Assembly: GCA_008477525.1 (NCBI GenBank)
Contig: SPDT01000004.1
Location: 4,711,948 to 4,775,947 of the forward strand
Direction of reading: 5' to 3'
Length of the DNA stretch: 64,000 nt
Source: Hypomyces perniciosus
Lineage: Eukaryota > Ascomycota > Sordariomycetes > Hypocreales > Hypocreaceae
Shown here: piece after piece, positions 33,639 through 47,482 of the stretch
Layout: each line of letters begins with the position of its first letter
How positions within the stretch are numbered: the first letter of the stretch is position 1
Made by a program: the position numbers and the translations under genes
The notes under the pieces: generated by a model
What the model saw: the letters and a program-made list of their open reading frames with translations, nothing else
Databases searched by the model: none
Told to the model about the DNA's origin: nothing

Positions 33639-36600
33639 GTACCCCCCCCTTTCAAACTCTATTTACCTTTAAATAGCTATTTTAAGACTATATATATTCT
33701 AATCCTTTTATTATCTTAATTCTTTTATAAGTAGCTTCTGTATTGTAGGTCTGGCTAATTAGTTATCCTCCTCTTTTTAACTTAAGTAAGTAGGCCAAGC
33801 TTATAAGGGTTTTTTATATAGTATTTTAAAAGGGCAGCGTCTTGCCCTTTTAAGTCCTTCACAGGTTATTAGGTAAGTATATAGTATTTCTAGGCTATAT
33901 AATAGTATAGGCTATCTTTATTATAGCAGTTAAAGATTTTATTAAATTCCTATTTTTCTATTACTTTATTTATTTTATTATCTCTTTTAAAGATTTATCC
34001 CTATATATTCTTATTCTTTTACTTATTAATATTGTTTTATTTTAATGAATATATTTATTAACCTATTGTATTAACTATTAGTAGTTTAAAGAAAGAGTTA
34101 TAAAGTATAAAGAAAATATATATACATTTAAAAGGTTTAAGTTAATAAACTTAAAGGTATATATTAAGGATTTTATATAGGCCCACCTATTTATTATCTC
34201 TTTTCTTTATTAAGCACTTTATTTTAAAGTATTGAATTTTTAACTATACCTTTTCGCTAACTATAAATTAATATAAGTCTTTTTTTAATATATTAACTGC
34301 AGCTTTATCTTAAGCAATTAACTATACTATAAAGGCTTTTTATTAATTTAAGATTTATTAGAAACGCTTAATTATAGTATTTACTTTATAAAAACTCTTT
34401 TTTTAAATAATAAATAGGTTTAGTCGGTAAAGGTTTAAAAGCTTAACTTTTAAGTATAAGTAAAAACTATAATTTATAAAGAATAGCAAGGTTCTTATTA
34501 TTTTAAATATTTAATTATTTTAAATAAACTCTATAAATAGTAACTAGTTTATTTAATTATTTTAGTAAAAGTTTATAAATTATTTAAAATATTACTTTAT
34601 TTTTATATTTAGCTATTTAATTTAGTTATTAATTTTTAAATAATAAATTAAAGAATCTTTAAACTAAATTCTTAATTATTAAGATAGCTATTTTTAAAAT
34701 TTAAATATAAACTATATACTTTAGGTTAATATAATTATTTCTAAGGGTTGATATAAAGTATAAATACATAAAATAATAGTATTAATAAATTCTTTAGTAT
34801 TAAGTATATAAATAGTAATAAAATAAGGCATTTTTATTAAATAGTATACTACTATAAAGATATTCTTATAGATTAAGCTTTACTGGCTATAATTAGGCAG
34901 TAGTATAATATAGTTTACTAAAATATTGCTTTAGGCCTAGAATAATACTAGTAATAGTTTTAAAAAATTTAAAGGAGTAGATTTATTTAAGTTTATTTAA
35001 AAATATAGGTTATAACTTTTAATAAAAGTATTAATATTAACTAATATTTATAGCTATTAATATATATAGTTAAAAAGGTTTAGCGTTTTTATTTATTTTA
35101 AATATCCTATTAGCCTAGAAAAGTATATTTAATATATAATCTATATTTTTACTTTATTTATTAATAAAAAGAAAAGTTATTTTTAGTAATATATTTAATT
35201 ACTATAAATTTAAAAGTTTTATATTACTGCTTTGAAATTATTTTAAATACTTTTAAGCTATTATTAAATAGTTAAATTTTAAAGCGCTTATATTATAATA
35301 TTTATTATATTTGATATTTTATAAGCTTTATTAATTATTCTGTTAATTAATGTCTTTAAATTTAAAATTAATCTATTAATTATTATAGTTAATAGGTTTT
35401 TATTATTTATATATTCTATAATATTAGTATACATATAAAGATTAAAGCAGCTTTTTAAACGTAAAGTTTTTTTTCTGTCTTTTAATTATTATTGTAATTT
35501 AATTTTATTAAAATATTTTAAAATCTCTTGTTTAATATATGAAACTTTACTGCATTTAATTCAAGGTAGTAAATAATTTAAATATTATATTAAAATAAGA
35601 ATTTAAACTAATAAACTTATCTTTAATTTAATACTTTAATAATTATAAAGTATTTTAGGTTTTTATAGTTTATAATAATCTTAAATTTAAGTTTTATATT
35701 TTAAAGTTTAAAGCGCTATTCTTTTGATAATTTAATAATAGCGAGTGGTTTTTTATTATAAACTTTATAATTATATTTAATAAGTAAATGCTTTAATAAA
35801 AAGTATATTATTAATTGCAAAATACTTTCTGTATTATATTAAACAGGATACTTTTAAATGTCTAGTTTAAAGTATATATTTCTATAATTACTTTTTTATT
35901 ATAATTAAAAAAGGCAAAAATTAAAGTAGTTATAAATTAAATTTTAAAATAGTTAAATATAGTAGTATAAAGTTTTATTTAATTTTATAATATATTTTTT
36001 ACAAGGCTATTTAAAGGTTTATAAATATTAAAAAAGTCTTTAATACACTGGCAATAAAAATTCGTAAAGCCTAAAAAGTATTAAAGTTAACGGAAATTTA
36101 AGGGTCTTTTTTAACTTATAATTGCAGTTACTTTCTTAAAGTTTATTTTAATATTATGACTTATAATAATTAAATTAAAGTATTTTATTTTTATTATTTT
36201 TAATTCGTATTTTTACTATTAATTTAAAGACTTATATTAATTAATTAATTTATAACTTCTAATATATTATTAATATTCCTATTATATAATTAAATAGATT
36301 AAAATATTATTAAAGTAGGCTATATAAACTTTATTAAGTAAATTATATAAAGTATAGGTAATATAATATTAAAAAAAGGCTAAAGTATTATAAAGATTAA
36401 AAGGTATAATAAGAGTTTTAAATAACTTTAATTAGGTTATAAATACGATTTTTTATTTCTATCCTTTTATAATTTTAAATTTATTAAAAGCAGTTATTAA
36501 ATCTAGCGTTATATAAAGCATTTAATATCTTTAAATTAGTAATAATAGGTAATAATTTTTTATAGTAATATTATTAAAGCTTTAATAATTTTTATAAATA

Positions 36601-39600
36601 TAGACGCCTTTTTTAGGTTTTACATTAAAGAGTAAAGGGGCAGTATATCTTACTTTAGATTCTTTAATAAATCTTATAGCTAAATCTTTATTTAATTATC
36701 TTTTTATAATTTAAAGTTTATTTAATAATATTAGGCAGTTCTTTAATATAATAGTTTTTTCTATAATAAAAGCTTAATTTTATAGTTTTATTATTTCTTA
36801 AAGGGAAGTTTATTTACTAATTATAAAAAAAGCTAATAATTTTATTTTATTGCTAATTAAAAAGTTTCTTTTAAATATCACTTTTTATTAATTCTAGCTT
36901 TACTTCTATAAACTTATTAATATTAAACTTTAATATCCCTTAAAGGTACTTTTTATTATAGTAATATATAAAGAAATTATAGAAAGCTATAAAGAATAAT
37001 ATTTATACTGCTATAAAGCTGCTTTATCTTTATAATACACTTATAAAAGTATCTTTATTAAACTTTAATAGTTAATATACTTTATATTCCTACTTTTATA
37101 TATTTTTTACTAAGTCTACCTAAGTTAGTTTAATATATTAAATAAATAGGTTGTTATAAAACTAGATAAATAACATTGCAGTAGATATTTAAATATTTAT
37201 TAAATTAAGTCGCTTATATAGTGCTATTACTGCAGGCTTATTAGGTATTAATACACTTAGCTTAAAGAATTATACTAGGTTATATTAATATAAATATTAA
37301 TAGCTACTAGCGATAAATAAGCTATTAAAACTAGTATTAAAGGCTTATTTAATATTATTTATACTTTAACCTTTAGTCTTTAATAATTATTAAATTAATA
37401 AATATAATAGTAATTTTACTTTAATATTAATATAAAGTTAATATATAAATCCCTTTCTCCCTATTAAAGCATTATTTCTTTTAGTATATTTTCAATCTAA
37501 GCTTAAAACCTAACTATCTTTTTAACTTTCTTTTTTACCCTTTTTAATATATAACTTTATGTTTTACTAGTACTATAAAGTATTAACTTTAAAGGTTTGC
37601 CTAGGATATTAATATTATATAAAATAATTATTAGGCTAAGAATTATTAGTATAGTGTAGGTTTAAAGGCAATAATTTATTAAATAATATTGCAAGTTAAA
37701 AGTAACTATTAATATAAGCTAGTTAATATTAAAATTATATTATTATAGCTATAGTATTCTAAAAATACAGGGGTTTTAATTTAAAAGATTAGTTATAAAA
37801 AAAATATATACCTTTCTGTGTTCCCTTATTTTTATATTTAAGATTATATAATCAGTAAACTATACTGCTGCTTTACTATTAGTTAAAATAAAGCTCTTTA
37901 ATTTAAGTAATTATATGATTGGGATTTAAGACTTTTAAAGGAAATACTAGTCTATAAAGCCTTATATTAAACAGCTATTATTAATAATAGTTAATATAAT
38001 TACTAGTAAATATATAAGGAATAATGTACTATAAATAAATAATAATTTACTATTTATAGTATTTAAAATTAATAGTCTATTATTAATAATAATATATTAT
38101 ATCTATAAAGGTATTAGCTTTATAGGCTATTCTAATATTTTATTATACTTCTTAATATAATAGTATTAGGAAACTACTCTTTTCTTTACCTTCCTATATT
38201 AAAGTTTACGTCTTTATAAGTAAATGTATTACTAAAGGTAATTAATGCTATAATAAAGCTGGTTTTATTAATATAATATAAAAATAGGTTTCTATAGTAT
38301 AATAGGGTATTTCTTTAAGCTAGGAAATACTAATATTATAGGAATTAGGGAATAGGAACTTATAGTGCTAGTATACCTTTTCCCTGGCCTAGGGTATATA
38401 CCTTGCCTTAAGGCACTATAATACTATTGCTTTAATATATTCTGCGTTTTAGGAAACAGCTATTATATCCCTATAAAGTTTAAAGTTTTATAGTATTAAC
38501 TTTCTGCTTTTCTATATAGTTATTAACTATATATTGGCGGCTATAGTAATAATATAGGTTATAAAGTTATTAGTATTCTTGATATTATAAAGTAAAGGAT
38601 ACAGTATTTAACTATATAGGATTGCCTATATCTTTTTACTTTAAAGGGCTTAATTTCTTTTAAGGCAGGGCTTATTAAAGAGTATAGTTACTATTTAGCT
38701 TTTTAAACTTACAGTTACCTTTAAATTTAATATAATAAGCCTACTTTTTAAAGTTATTATAAACTTTTTAATTAAAAGTTCTTTAAATAAATTAATTATC
38801 TTTACTTAAAGGCTTATTACTTTTATTAATAAAAGTAATAGCTATTTTTCTAAATACTTTAAAGTAAAAGGCATTAACCTTTTAAGTATTAGTTTTACTA
38901 GATTAGGCTATTAGTTTATAGAATTTAATAATAAAGTTTTAAAATAGTTTATTTATTATATAGTAGGTATTAAACTTTTAGGCAGTAGATTATAAAAGGT
39001 TAAAAGTTTTATAATATAAGTCTAAGAATTTAGTAAAAGATTTACTATTTTTTTATTTTTATATTATATAATTATCTTTTTTATTATAATATAATTAAAT
39101 ACCTTTTATATTAAATTATAAGTATTACTATTTAATTAGCTATTAATATAAAGGATATATTTATAAAGGGTATTAAAGTATTTAGTATTAATTATAATAT
39201 TATATAGTATAGTAAAATACTAATTTATATACTTTTATTAATAGGTTTTTATATCTTTATTATTAATATTAAATTTATCCTTAAAGTTATTAATTTAATA
39301 CTTTAAAATATTATTACTTTTAACTTTAATAAATTTATTAATTATATTACTTTTACTTTAAACTATATGTTTAATAAACTTTAGGTTTTTAATAATAGCA
39401 GTATTTTTAAACTGTTTTTATTTTAAAGCTATATTAAAGTTATACTTTTAGTTTTAAAAGTAATTAAAAATAATATTAAACAATTAATTAAGCTTTAGTA
39501 TTTAAAGCTATAAAGTTAATTTATAATTATTATTATAAGCTTTTAAATAATATAAATATAAAGCTAGTTATAGAAGTAATTAATAAGTTTTACTTTTTAA

Positions 39601-39885
39601 TTAAAGTCCCTTTTTATACCTTTTATTTTTACTTTAATATTTTTAGGTTAAATATAGGCTAGGGAATTAAGTATTTATTAAGAAGCTAGGCTAAAGTATA
39701 TTTTTTACTATAAGGATATAGGCTTTTAGGCTTAAAGTCTCGATATAGTTAGGGATTAGTAAATTTCCTATAAGATATAAGGCTTTTTATAGTATTACAA
39801 CTAGGCTATCAGTAACTTTATTAATCTTTTTAGGCAACGTTAAGGGCTAAAGGTAATAGTACAGTTATTATAGAAAGGCATAAAC

Positions 39886-40047
39886 TATTATTATATATAG
39901 AATAGCGGGTTAAAGTAATATCTTTATTATACATTAAATAAAGTAAAAAGCTATAAGAATATAGTTTGAAGGTATAAGATTAAGTTATTATATAGGGATA
40001 TACATAATACTAATAAGTTATTAGAGGGCAGGTTTGGTACTATAATA
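39886..40047 (-). repeat. Gypsy B2 5' LTR
   Basis: 162 bp, more diverged than its partner. The adjacent primer-binding site is conserved. Confidence 0.83.
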
Positions 40048-41197
40048 TTTTTCATATAAAAAGGATACTTTTTATAGTTAACTTAAAGATTAAAGTTAAA
40101 TAACTTAAAAGGTATTATATTTTATATATATATAGGCCTTTATACTATACCTTAAAGATATAATAAAGTATTAATTATATATATATATACAAACTATTTA
40201 ATATATAATATATAAAGCAGCCTTTTATATAAAGCTTAAAATTCTTTATAGTATATTTATTACTATATAAGCCTTTATAGCCTATTTTTTAATATATATC
40301 TTAAAGTTAAGCTTTTAGTTAAAGAAAACGCTTAGCTATTTAATTAACCTTTTTTTAAATATAGTTTTTAAATATTATTATATATTACTAATAGGTGATT
40401 TTATAAATAGTATTTTAATAAATATTTTATTTTTATGTTCTTAAAATTAAATAATATTATATTATTTTTACTTTACTATTAAAGCTTTCAAACTATACCT
40501 TTAATTTAAGTTATTATTTAATTTAAAAAGTTTTTAATAAATTAAAATACTATATTATTTATATAGCTAAACCTTTATAGTTTATTAATAAAAGACTATT
40601 TAATTGCTATAGTTTAAATTTAAATAAAGGCTATAAATAAATAATATATTATGGCTATATAAAGTTAAAAGAAAATTAAGGATATTAATAACGTTTATAA
40701 AAGGCTATAGTTTAAAGGGAGCAGTTAAGTTAGTTTTTTAATAGTTTTACTTAAACTTTATAATTTAATATAAAAAAGTAAATTTATTTAACTATATAAT
40801 TAAGTTAGCTTTACTTATATAGTTAAAGTATTAATTTATTAATAAAAACTATATTAAAAGCCCTTTATATATCTATTGTAATAAAAGTAGCTATTTTTTT
40901 ATTATAAAAGGCTAATATAACTTTATAAATTAAAGTAATAATTAAATTAATATTAGATTTTTTTAAAAGGGCGTTAATTTATTTAAGGTATAGTATTTAT
41001 TATATAATTATAATATATATAATCCTTTATATAATAAAGCATTTAAGTTTTTTATTTAAGTAAAAAAGGAGAGAGATTAGTTTTTAGGCCTTTAAGAATA
41101 ATAAATCTCTTTTCTTAAACTTAAAAATTATTACTATTTTAATTAATTTAAAAGCTAATAGGTAATATTTTATTTAAAGGTAAAGCTTATAAATAAA

Positions 41198-41655
41198 GTA
41201 AATATATTCTTTAATTACTAGCTATTAAAGCTATAAAAGGTTTACAATAATATTATTAATACTTAAAGATATATTTCCTATATATATTATAACTACTACT
41301 GCTTTTTTAATAAAACTATTAAAAGGAGTTTAATTTACTATTATTAAAGGCTAATAGGGATTTATAGCTTTTTAATATTATTAGCTGCTATTTATTTTTT
41401 AAAAGTAGTATTATAAAAAGCTATAGCCTTGTTTTTTATAAAGTAAAGACCTTGTCTTTTATTTAAAGTAATAAAGGTTAAAATATTAGTAATTGTTTAG
41501 TTTAATAACCAATATCAAAAATATTTTTATTTTCTTTAACTATATTAATAATATCTTATTAATATACTCTTTTAGTATTTTTTATTTCTTTTTTAAAAAA
41601 CGTTTTAGTATTATAATAAGTATTTAATAGTATAATTATAGTTTTCTTAATAGTT
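41198..41655. repeat. Direct repeat, copy 1 of 2
   Basis: Aligns collinearly with 42191-42647 from GTAAATATAT to TTAATAG/TTAGCAG, with mostly transition differences. Confidence 0.7.
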
Positions 41656-41859
41656 AAAAAAGCCTAGTAGCTCTTTTTATATTTATCCTTTTACTATAGC
41701 TTAACAGGTAATTAACCTAGTACTTAACTTATTATTTTAGTTAATTTATAAAGTAGTAATAGTAAAGCCTTAGCTGTTTAATCTATAGCTGCTGCTATTA
41801 ATTAAAGGGGGGGGAAAGTTAAATCCCTTTTTTAACTAATACTGAAAAGCAATCTTTAC

Positions 41860-42068
41860 TATTTGCTCGGGAGTATCTGATATGCCTGTAACTAGCCCGA
41901 TAGATCCCGAGAGCTAGGCCTAATTAGGAAGGCTAGAAAAATGGTTGGAAAACTAGTTAAATTAGGGAAAAAGGGGTATTAATAGTAGGAATTGCAGCCA
42001 AGATAGCTTTCTTTTCTTTTCTTTCTCTTTATCTAGCCTTAGGTCAGCAATAGACTGCAATAATAACA
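41860..42068. repeat. Solo LTR E
   Basis: 209 bp with termini TATTTG and AATAACA (TG mutated to TA at the start), flanked by a perfect 5-bp duplication TTTAC at 41855-41859 and 42069-42073. It is less TA-biased than its surroundings. No internal region is attached. Confidence 0.7.
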
Positions 42069-42190
42069 TTTACTTAAGTGGCTAATAGCTTTATGGCTTT
42101 TATATTAGTCTTTAGGGCCGTCTTTTATTGGTTTTTATATTTCTTTAAGTATGTTATTTCCTCTTTAATAAAGCAGGTTTTATAAAAGGA

Positions 42191-42647
42191 GTAAATATAT
42201 TTTTAATTATTAGCTAGTAAAGCTATAAAACATTTATTATAATATTATTAATGCTTAAAGATATATTTTTTATATATATTATAACTAATACTACTTTATT
42301 TAATACAACTATTAAAGGGAGTTTAATTTACTATTATTAGTTAATTAAAGACTATTGGTTTTTAATATTATTAGCTCTTATATATCTTTTAAGTATAGTA
42401 TTATAAAGGGCAGTAGCCTTTTTTTCTTAAAAGGTAAAAACTTAATTATTTATTTATAGTGGCAGCAGTTAAAAAACTAGTAATAGCTTCACCTAGTAAA
42501 TTATATAAAAGATATTTTTACTTTTTTTAGCAGTACTAATAATATTTTACTAATATACCCTTTTACTATTCTTTATTATTTTTTTAAAAGACTTTTTAGT
42601 ATTATAAAGATAAGTATTTAATAGTATAGCTGTAGTTCTTTTAGCAG
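42191..42647. repeat. Direct repeat, copy 2 of 2
   Basis: Second copy of 41198-41655. The offset is 993 bp, or about 780 bp when solo LTR E and its duplication are discounted. Confidence 0.7.
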
Positions 42648-45600
42648 GATAGTTTTATAGTAAGGCGGAATATATAGTATACTAGGTTAAATAGGAGACT
42701 GCTTACAGTATACTTAAAACTATATAGTACCTGCTAGTTTAATAAAGTAAAGCTAATATTATTAAAGAATCCGCTTTTATTACTAATAGGCTAAAGCAGG
42801 CAGTTAACAATATTAATTATATTTAAATAAAATACAGGGTAGTATTTATTATTTAGGCTAGCTAGCTTTAATCCAGCCCTTTATTATCTATAATCTATAG
42901 TAAATATTTACTAAAATATATTAAATACCTAAATAGTATTAAAGTCTACTATATTTATTCTTAATATAAACTACTCTACTAATCTCGCCCTATATTAGTA
43001 TATTAAAGTTTAAAACTAGGATCTTAAGCTTTAAAGAGTATTTGTTATATTTATACTTTATGTTAAAGTCGCTAAATAAATAGATAATCTTTAAGTTTTT
43101 TACGTTAATTATTATAGTTTCCACCTTTTATAATTTATTTCGCCTTTATTTACATTAAGATAGAACTTATTATAAGAATTCAAAGTTATATAGCTACTAA
43201 AGCTATTATTTTTTGCTTTCCTCTCTATAGTCTATATATATATTAATATCTATAGCTAAAGGTTATATAAAAGCCTATTTATTTACTATAACGAAAATAA
43301 TAAAACGATAAGACTACCTGCCTAATATAAATATTAATAATATCTTAATATATAGGGTAAATATAACCTAGACTCTCTTTTCTCTTATAAATAATACTAT
43401 AATAACTAACCCTTAAAGAAAAAAACTTAGCCTATAAAATACTAGTTATATTATTTTTATTATATTTATATATATATTAATATAACTATTATTATACTTT
43501 AAATATATAGACACTAAATAGTTATTGCTATTATAAATATTATAAGGCTGAAAAAACTTAAATTTATCTATATAGTTTAAGTATTAAGAGTAATAATAGT
43601 AATAAACTATAAAGCTTTATAATATAGTACAGTTAAAAAATATTTAATTAATAAAATATAACTTAATAATAAAAATAATAATAATATTAAGCTCTTTTAT
43701 AGCTTTACTTTGAAACTCTTTTAAAAAAAGTAATATTTTTAAATAAAGTATTTAAAATATAAGATACGCTAAATGCCTATAATATTGGCTATAATAATAA
43801 AGCTATAGTTTAGCCTAGCTCCTTTACCCCTTTAATAATAGGCTAAACGACTTATATTGCAGGCAATAGGTACTATAATCGCTTATTTATACACTTATAA
43901 TTATATTTTATCTTGCTTACAATCAAACCTAATATTAATGCCTATACCTTTAAAGTACTAAGCGATATTAATAGGCTACTATATATAATATCCTCTTTAT
44001 CCCTTTTTATTATTTCTGCTATTATAGCTTTTAAAGTAAAATTAGGCAGAATATACTAGTTAATGCCTCCCTTTTTAAACTTTAGCTAAAACTGCTTTAA
44101 AAACTAGCTAGCTAATATATTATAAAATATTATAAAGTTAAGTTTATAGTTTAAGGCAGTATTTTTAGTAAATGCAGGCGCTGTCTTTATATACTAGCAG
44201 AAAGCTTTTATAAAGTCTATAGTTATTTATAAAGGTTTAAAACAATCTGCTATTACTATTACTACTACTACTATATTAAATATAAGTTATTTAGGCTGGA
44301 ACTCTAGCTTTATATATTAATATATAATCCCTAATATATTACTTTATACTTTATTTAAAAAGTAATCTATATACTGCTTGCTATTTACTTTAACTAATAG
44401 CTCTTTAAAGTATACCTTTATAGCTAGACTTTTAAAGGCTGTTAAATAAGTTAAAGTAAATTTAAGAATCTCTTGCTATAAAGTAATATATACTGCTTTT
44501 AATAATAGTTAATCTTATATATCCTATATAGATATCTATAATCTTTATTAGCTTTTTTAATAAGCTAAAAGTTAATATATTAAAGTGCTAGTAATAAGTT
44601 ATTATATAAAGGCAGTTTATTATAATCCTGCTAGTTAATAATAATTATAAAATTTAGATTTAACTAGGCCACTATATAGTTTATTATTAAATATAATATT
44701 TACCTTTTATATTTTAATAGTTATATTAAATAATAAATATTAAAAAACTAAAGTTAAAGAGACTATAATATATATTTATATACTGTATAGTAATTACTAT
44801 TATTAAAAGTAATAAAAAAGTTAAATTAGCGTTTAAAGGATAATTTAATTTGTGATTATATGTAATTAAAGTAAAAGAGCTTTTATATCTATAACTTTAT
44901 TTAACCTGCTAAAAGTAAAGCTAATATAAACGCTTAATTTATTAACTTTATAGATAGTTATATTTTTTAGTAGTTTAGTAAAAGTAATAAGTATATTTTA
45001 AAAAGTTATAAATTAAAACTATCGCCTATATTTATTAACTAGAAGTATATTCCTTTTAGTTAATAAACCTATATTATTTATCCTATAATTAATTATTTAA
45101 TCCTATATTAAAATCTATAAGGTTATCCTTTTAATTGTAATCTAGTATTAATATATTATTATAGCCCTTTATTATATATTCCTCTATACTATTATTAGCT
45201 GATAAAGTAGGAATTTAACTTTGCTACTTAAATATAATATACTTTTTATCTACTATTCTATATCTATACCTTTACTTTAAAACAGCTTTAGATTTTGCAA
45301 TAATACTACTATTACCTATATTTAGATTTTACTATAACTGTTTGTTAAAGCTGGATCTTTTTAATTTACTTAAAGCTTAAAGTTTAAATCTAGTAGTAAA
45401 GTATTTATATACATTTTCAGTTATCTTTTTTTTAATAGTAATATTTATTATTATATACTTTAATTATAAAACTTATATAGCTATTATAGTTTATTACTAT
45501 TAAAGCTTATCCGCTTTATATATGCCTTTAATACTTTAATGTAGTACTGCCTAGCTAAAATCTTAACCTTCCTTTTATTATTAATAAATAGCTATTTTAA

Positions 45601-46777
45601 AAATATTAAAATATCGCTAAATAAAGGGGTAGTTCTAGTATACCTCAGTTTTTAATATATTATTATATTATTTATCTTTCTGTAACTATATATTATTTAA
45701 CAGTAATACTTTTTTGTATTTTAATTAAGTTTACTTTTATATAAAAATACTATAAAGCTTTTATATATACTGCAAATTTATTAATTAATTATACCTTAAA
45801 GTCTACTTTACTATTAATATATTTACTAGTATCTATACTATAAAGATATAGTATAGCTATATTAACTTTAAAGTAAACTCTTTATTATTAAATTACCTAC
45901 TATATATATATTTATTAATAAAAGTATTAAAAGTATTATTCTTAAAGCCTAAATCTCTTTATTATTTCTATACAATAGTAGTTAATAAATCTATTATTTA
46001 ATATTATTATTAAATATATAGCTTTATAAATATTATTATCTTTAACTTTTAAATTAACTTTAATATTAGCTAAAATACATAAAGATAAATTTCAGTCTAT
46101 TAGCTTAAAAATAAATACTTATTTAAAGTCCTTTATAAGGATTATAAACTGCAATAGTATTTATTATTTTTCTATATTTATTAATTTACTTTAAAGACTA
46201 GCTTTACCTAGCTATAAGGTTATATATAAAGTAAATAGGTTAAATAGCCTGCTAGCACTTTATTACTTTAAAATAATAATAATAAATATAAGTCTATATT
46301 ATCTTTTTATCCCTATATACTTTTTAATTCTCTATACTTTATTTTCTTTTTTATTATCTATTACTTTTTTATACTTTATATATTATATAGTAAATTATAT
46401 AAAGGTTATACTATTATAGGCTTTACTTTTTATATAGAATTTAACTATAATAATCTAGGTCTTTAGAATTTACTTAAAACCTTAATAGGTATAGTTATTA
46501 ACTAAACTTAACTAATAAATAAATTTATTCTCTTTTACAACTTTAACTATATAAAAAAGCCTGTAAACAGCAGCAATAAACCTATAATCTTATTACAATT
46601 GAAGTTTTAATATAGCTAAACTAGCTATAGTCACTTTAAAATAAACTAATAATATTTATTTATTCTATACTAATTTAAATTCTAAATTATTAACTTAGCG
46701 TTTTATATTATAATATTAATATAACTAAATAAATTTTAACTTTTATTTATATTATTAAATAAATAGAAGCACTCTTT

Positions 46778-46983
46778 TTAACCTAATATATAAAACTCTT
46801 AAACCTTAAAGGATAAGATTCTTTAACCTTAAAGAATAAAAGTCTTTTAACCTTAAAGTATAAGATTTTTTAACCTTAAAGGATAAGATTTTTAAACCTT
46901 AAAAGACAAGGTTCTTTAACCTTAAAGTATAAAATTCTTTAACCCTAGGGTATAAGACTAGTTAACCCTAGGGTATATAGTTA
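46778..46983. repeat. Tandem array, unit about 23-24 bp (TTTAACCTTAAAGTATAAG)
   Basis: Nine imperfect units occur. The last two keep TTAACCCTAGGGTATA, a palindrome, while the earlier seven have TTAACCTTAAAGTATA or similar. The earlier units look like C-to-T and G-to-A products of the last two. Confidence 0.8.
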
Positions 46984-47449
46984 TAAAAGCTAAAAGAATA
47001 AGCTTAACTATATAGTTAAATAAAAGGTTAGCCTTAACTATCCCTCTTTTTCTTTTCTTTTCTTTACCTTTTCTTTCTTTATTATATTTATTTAAAATTA
47101 TAAAGTATGAAATCTTTTAAACCTATATAAAAAAAAGCTTTAGTTTAGGGTATAAAGCTATAAAGGTATAAAAATCTAAGTCTAACTTTATAGCCAAGTA
47201 CAGGTTTTACCTTAACTATTTTACCTACTTCCTTGTTTTATTTTTTTATTTTCTTATTTTCTTATTTTCCTGCTTCTATATTTTCTTATTATTTATCCCT
47301 TTATTTCCTACTTTTCCTTACCTTAATCCTTTACCTTTTCCTTTATTTACCTTCTTTTACCTTTACCTCTTTACCTAAAGTGTAATTAAACTAGATAGCT
47401 AGATAACATTAAGGTTGAATAGCTTAGGCAGCAAAATATAGCCTAACCC

Positions 47450-47482
47450 AACCCTAGACTAACCCTAGACTAACCCTAGACC
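47450..47482. repeat. Short telomere-like array (AACCCTAGACT)3
   Basis: Three consecutive 11-bp units AACCCTAGACT, the third ending ACC, preceded by CCTAACCC. Each unit holds AACCCTA, six bases of the fungal telomere repeat CCCTAA in a different register, but the unit length is not telomeric. Confidence 0.7.

Larger units (their letters stand above)
33477..40047 (-). mobile_element. Gypsy B2: second chromodomain Gypsy of family B, heavily RIP-degraded
   Basis: 6571 bp with LTRs of 162 bp at 33477-33638 and 39886-40047. The polypurine tract (minus GAAAGGGGGGGG, at about 33642-33652) lies next to the left LTR and the primer-binding site (GTTTATGCCTT on minus, 39885-39875) next to the right LTR, so sense is minus. 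The probable target duplication is TCTTT/TTTTT. It aligns with Gypsy B1 but lacks the 580-bp solo LTR. It is more mutated than B1 and has no usable frame. Confidence 0.85.
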
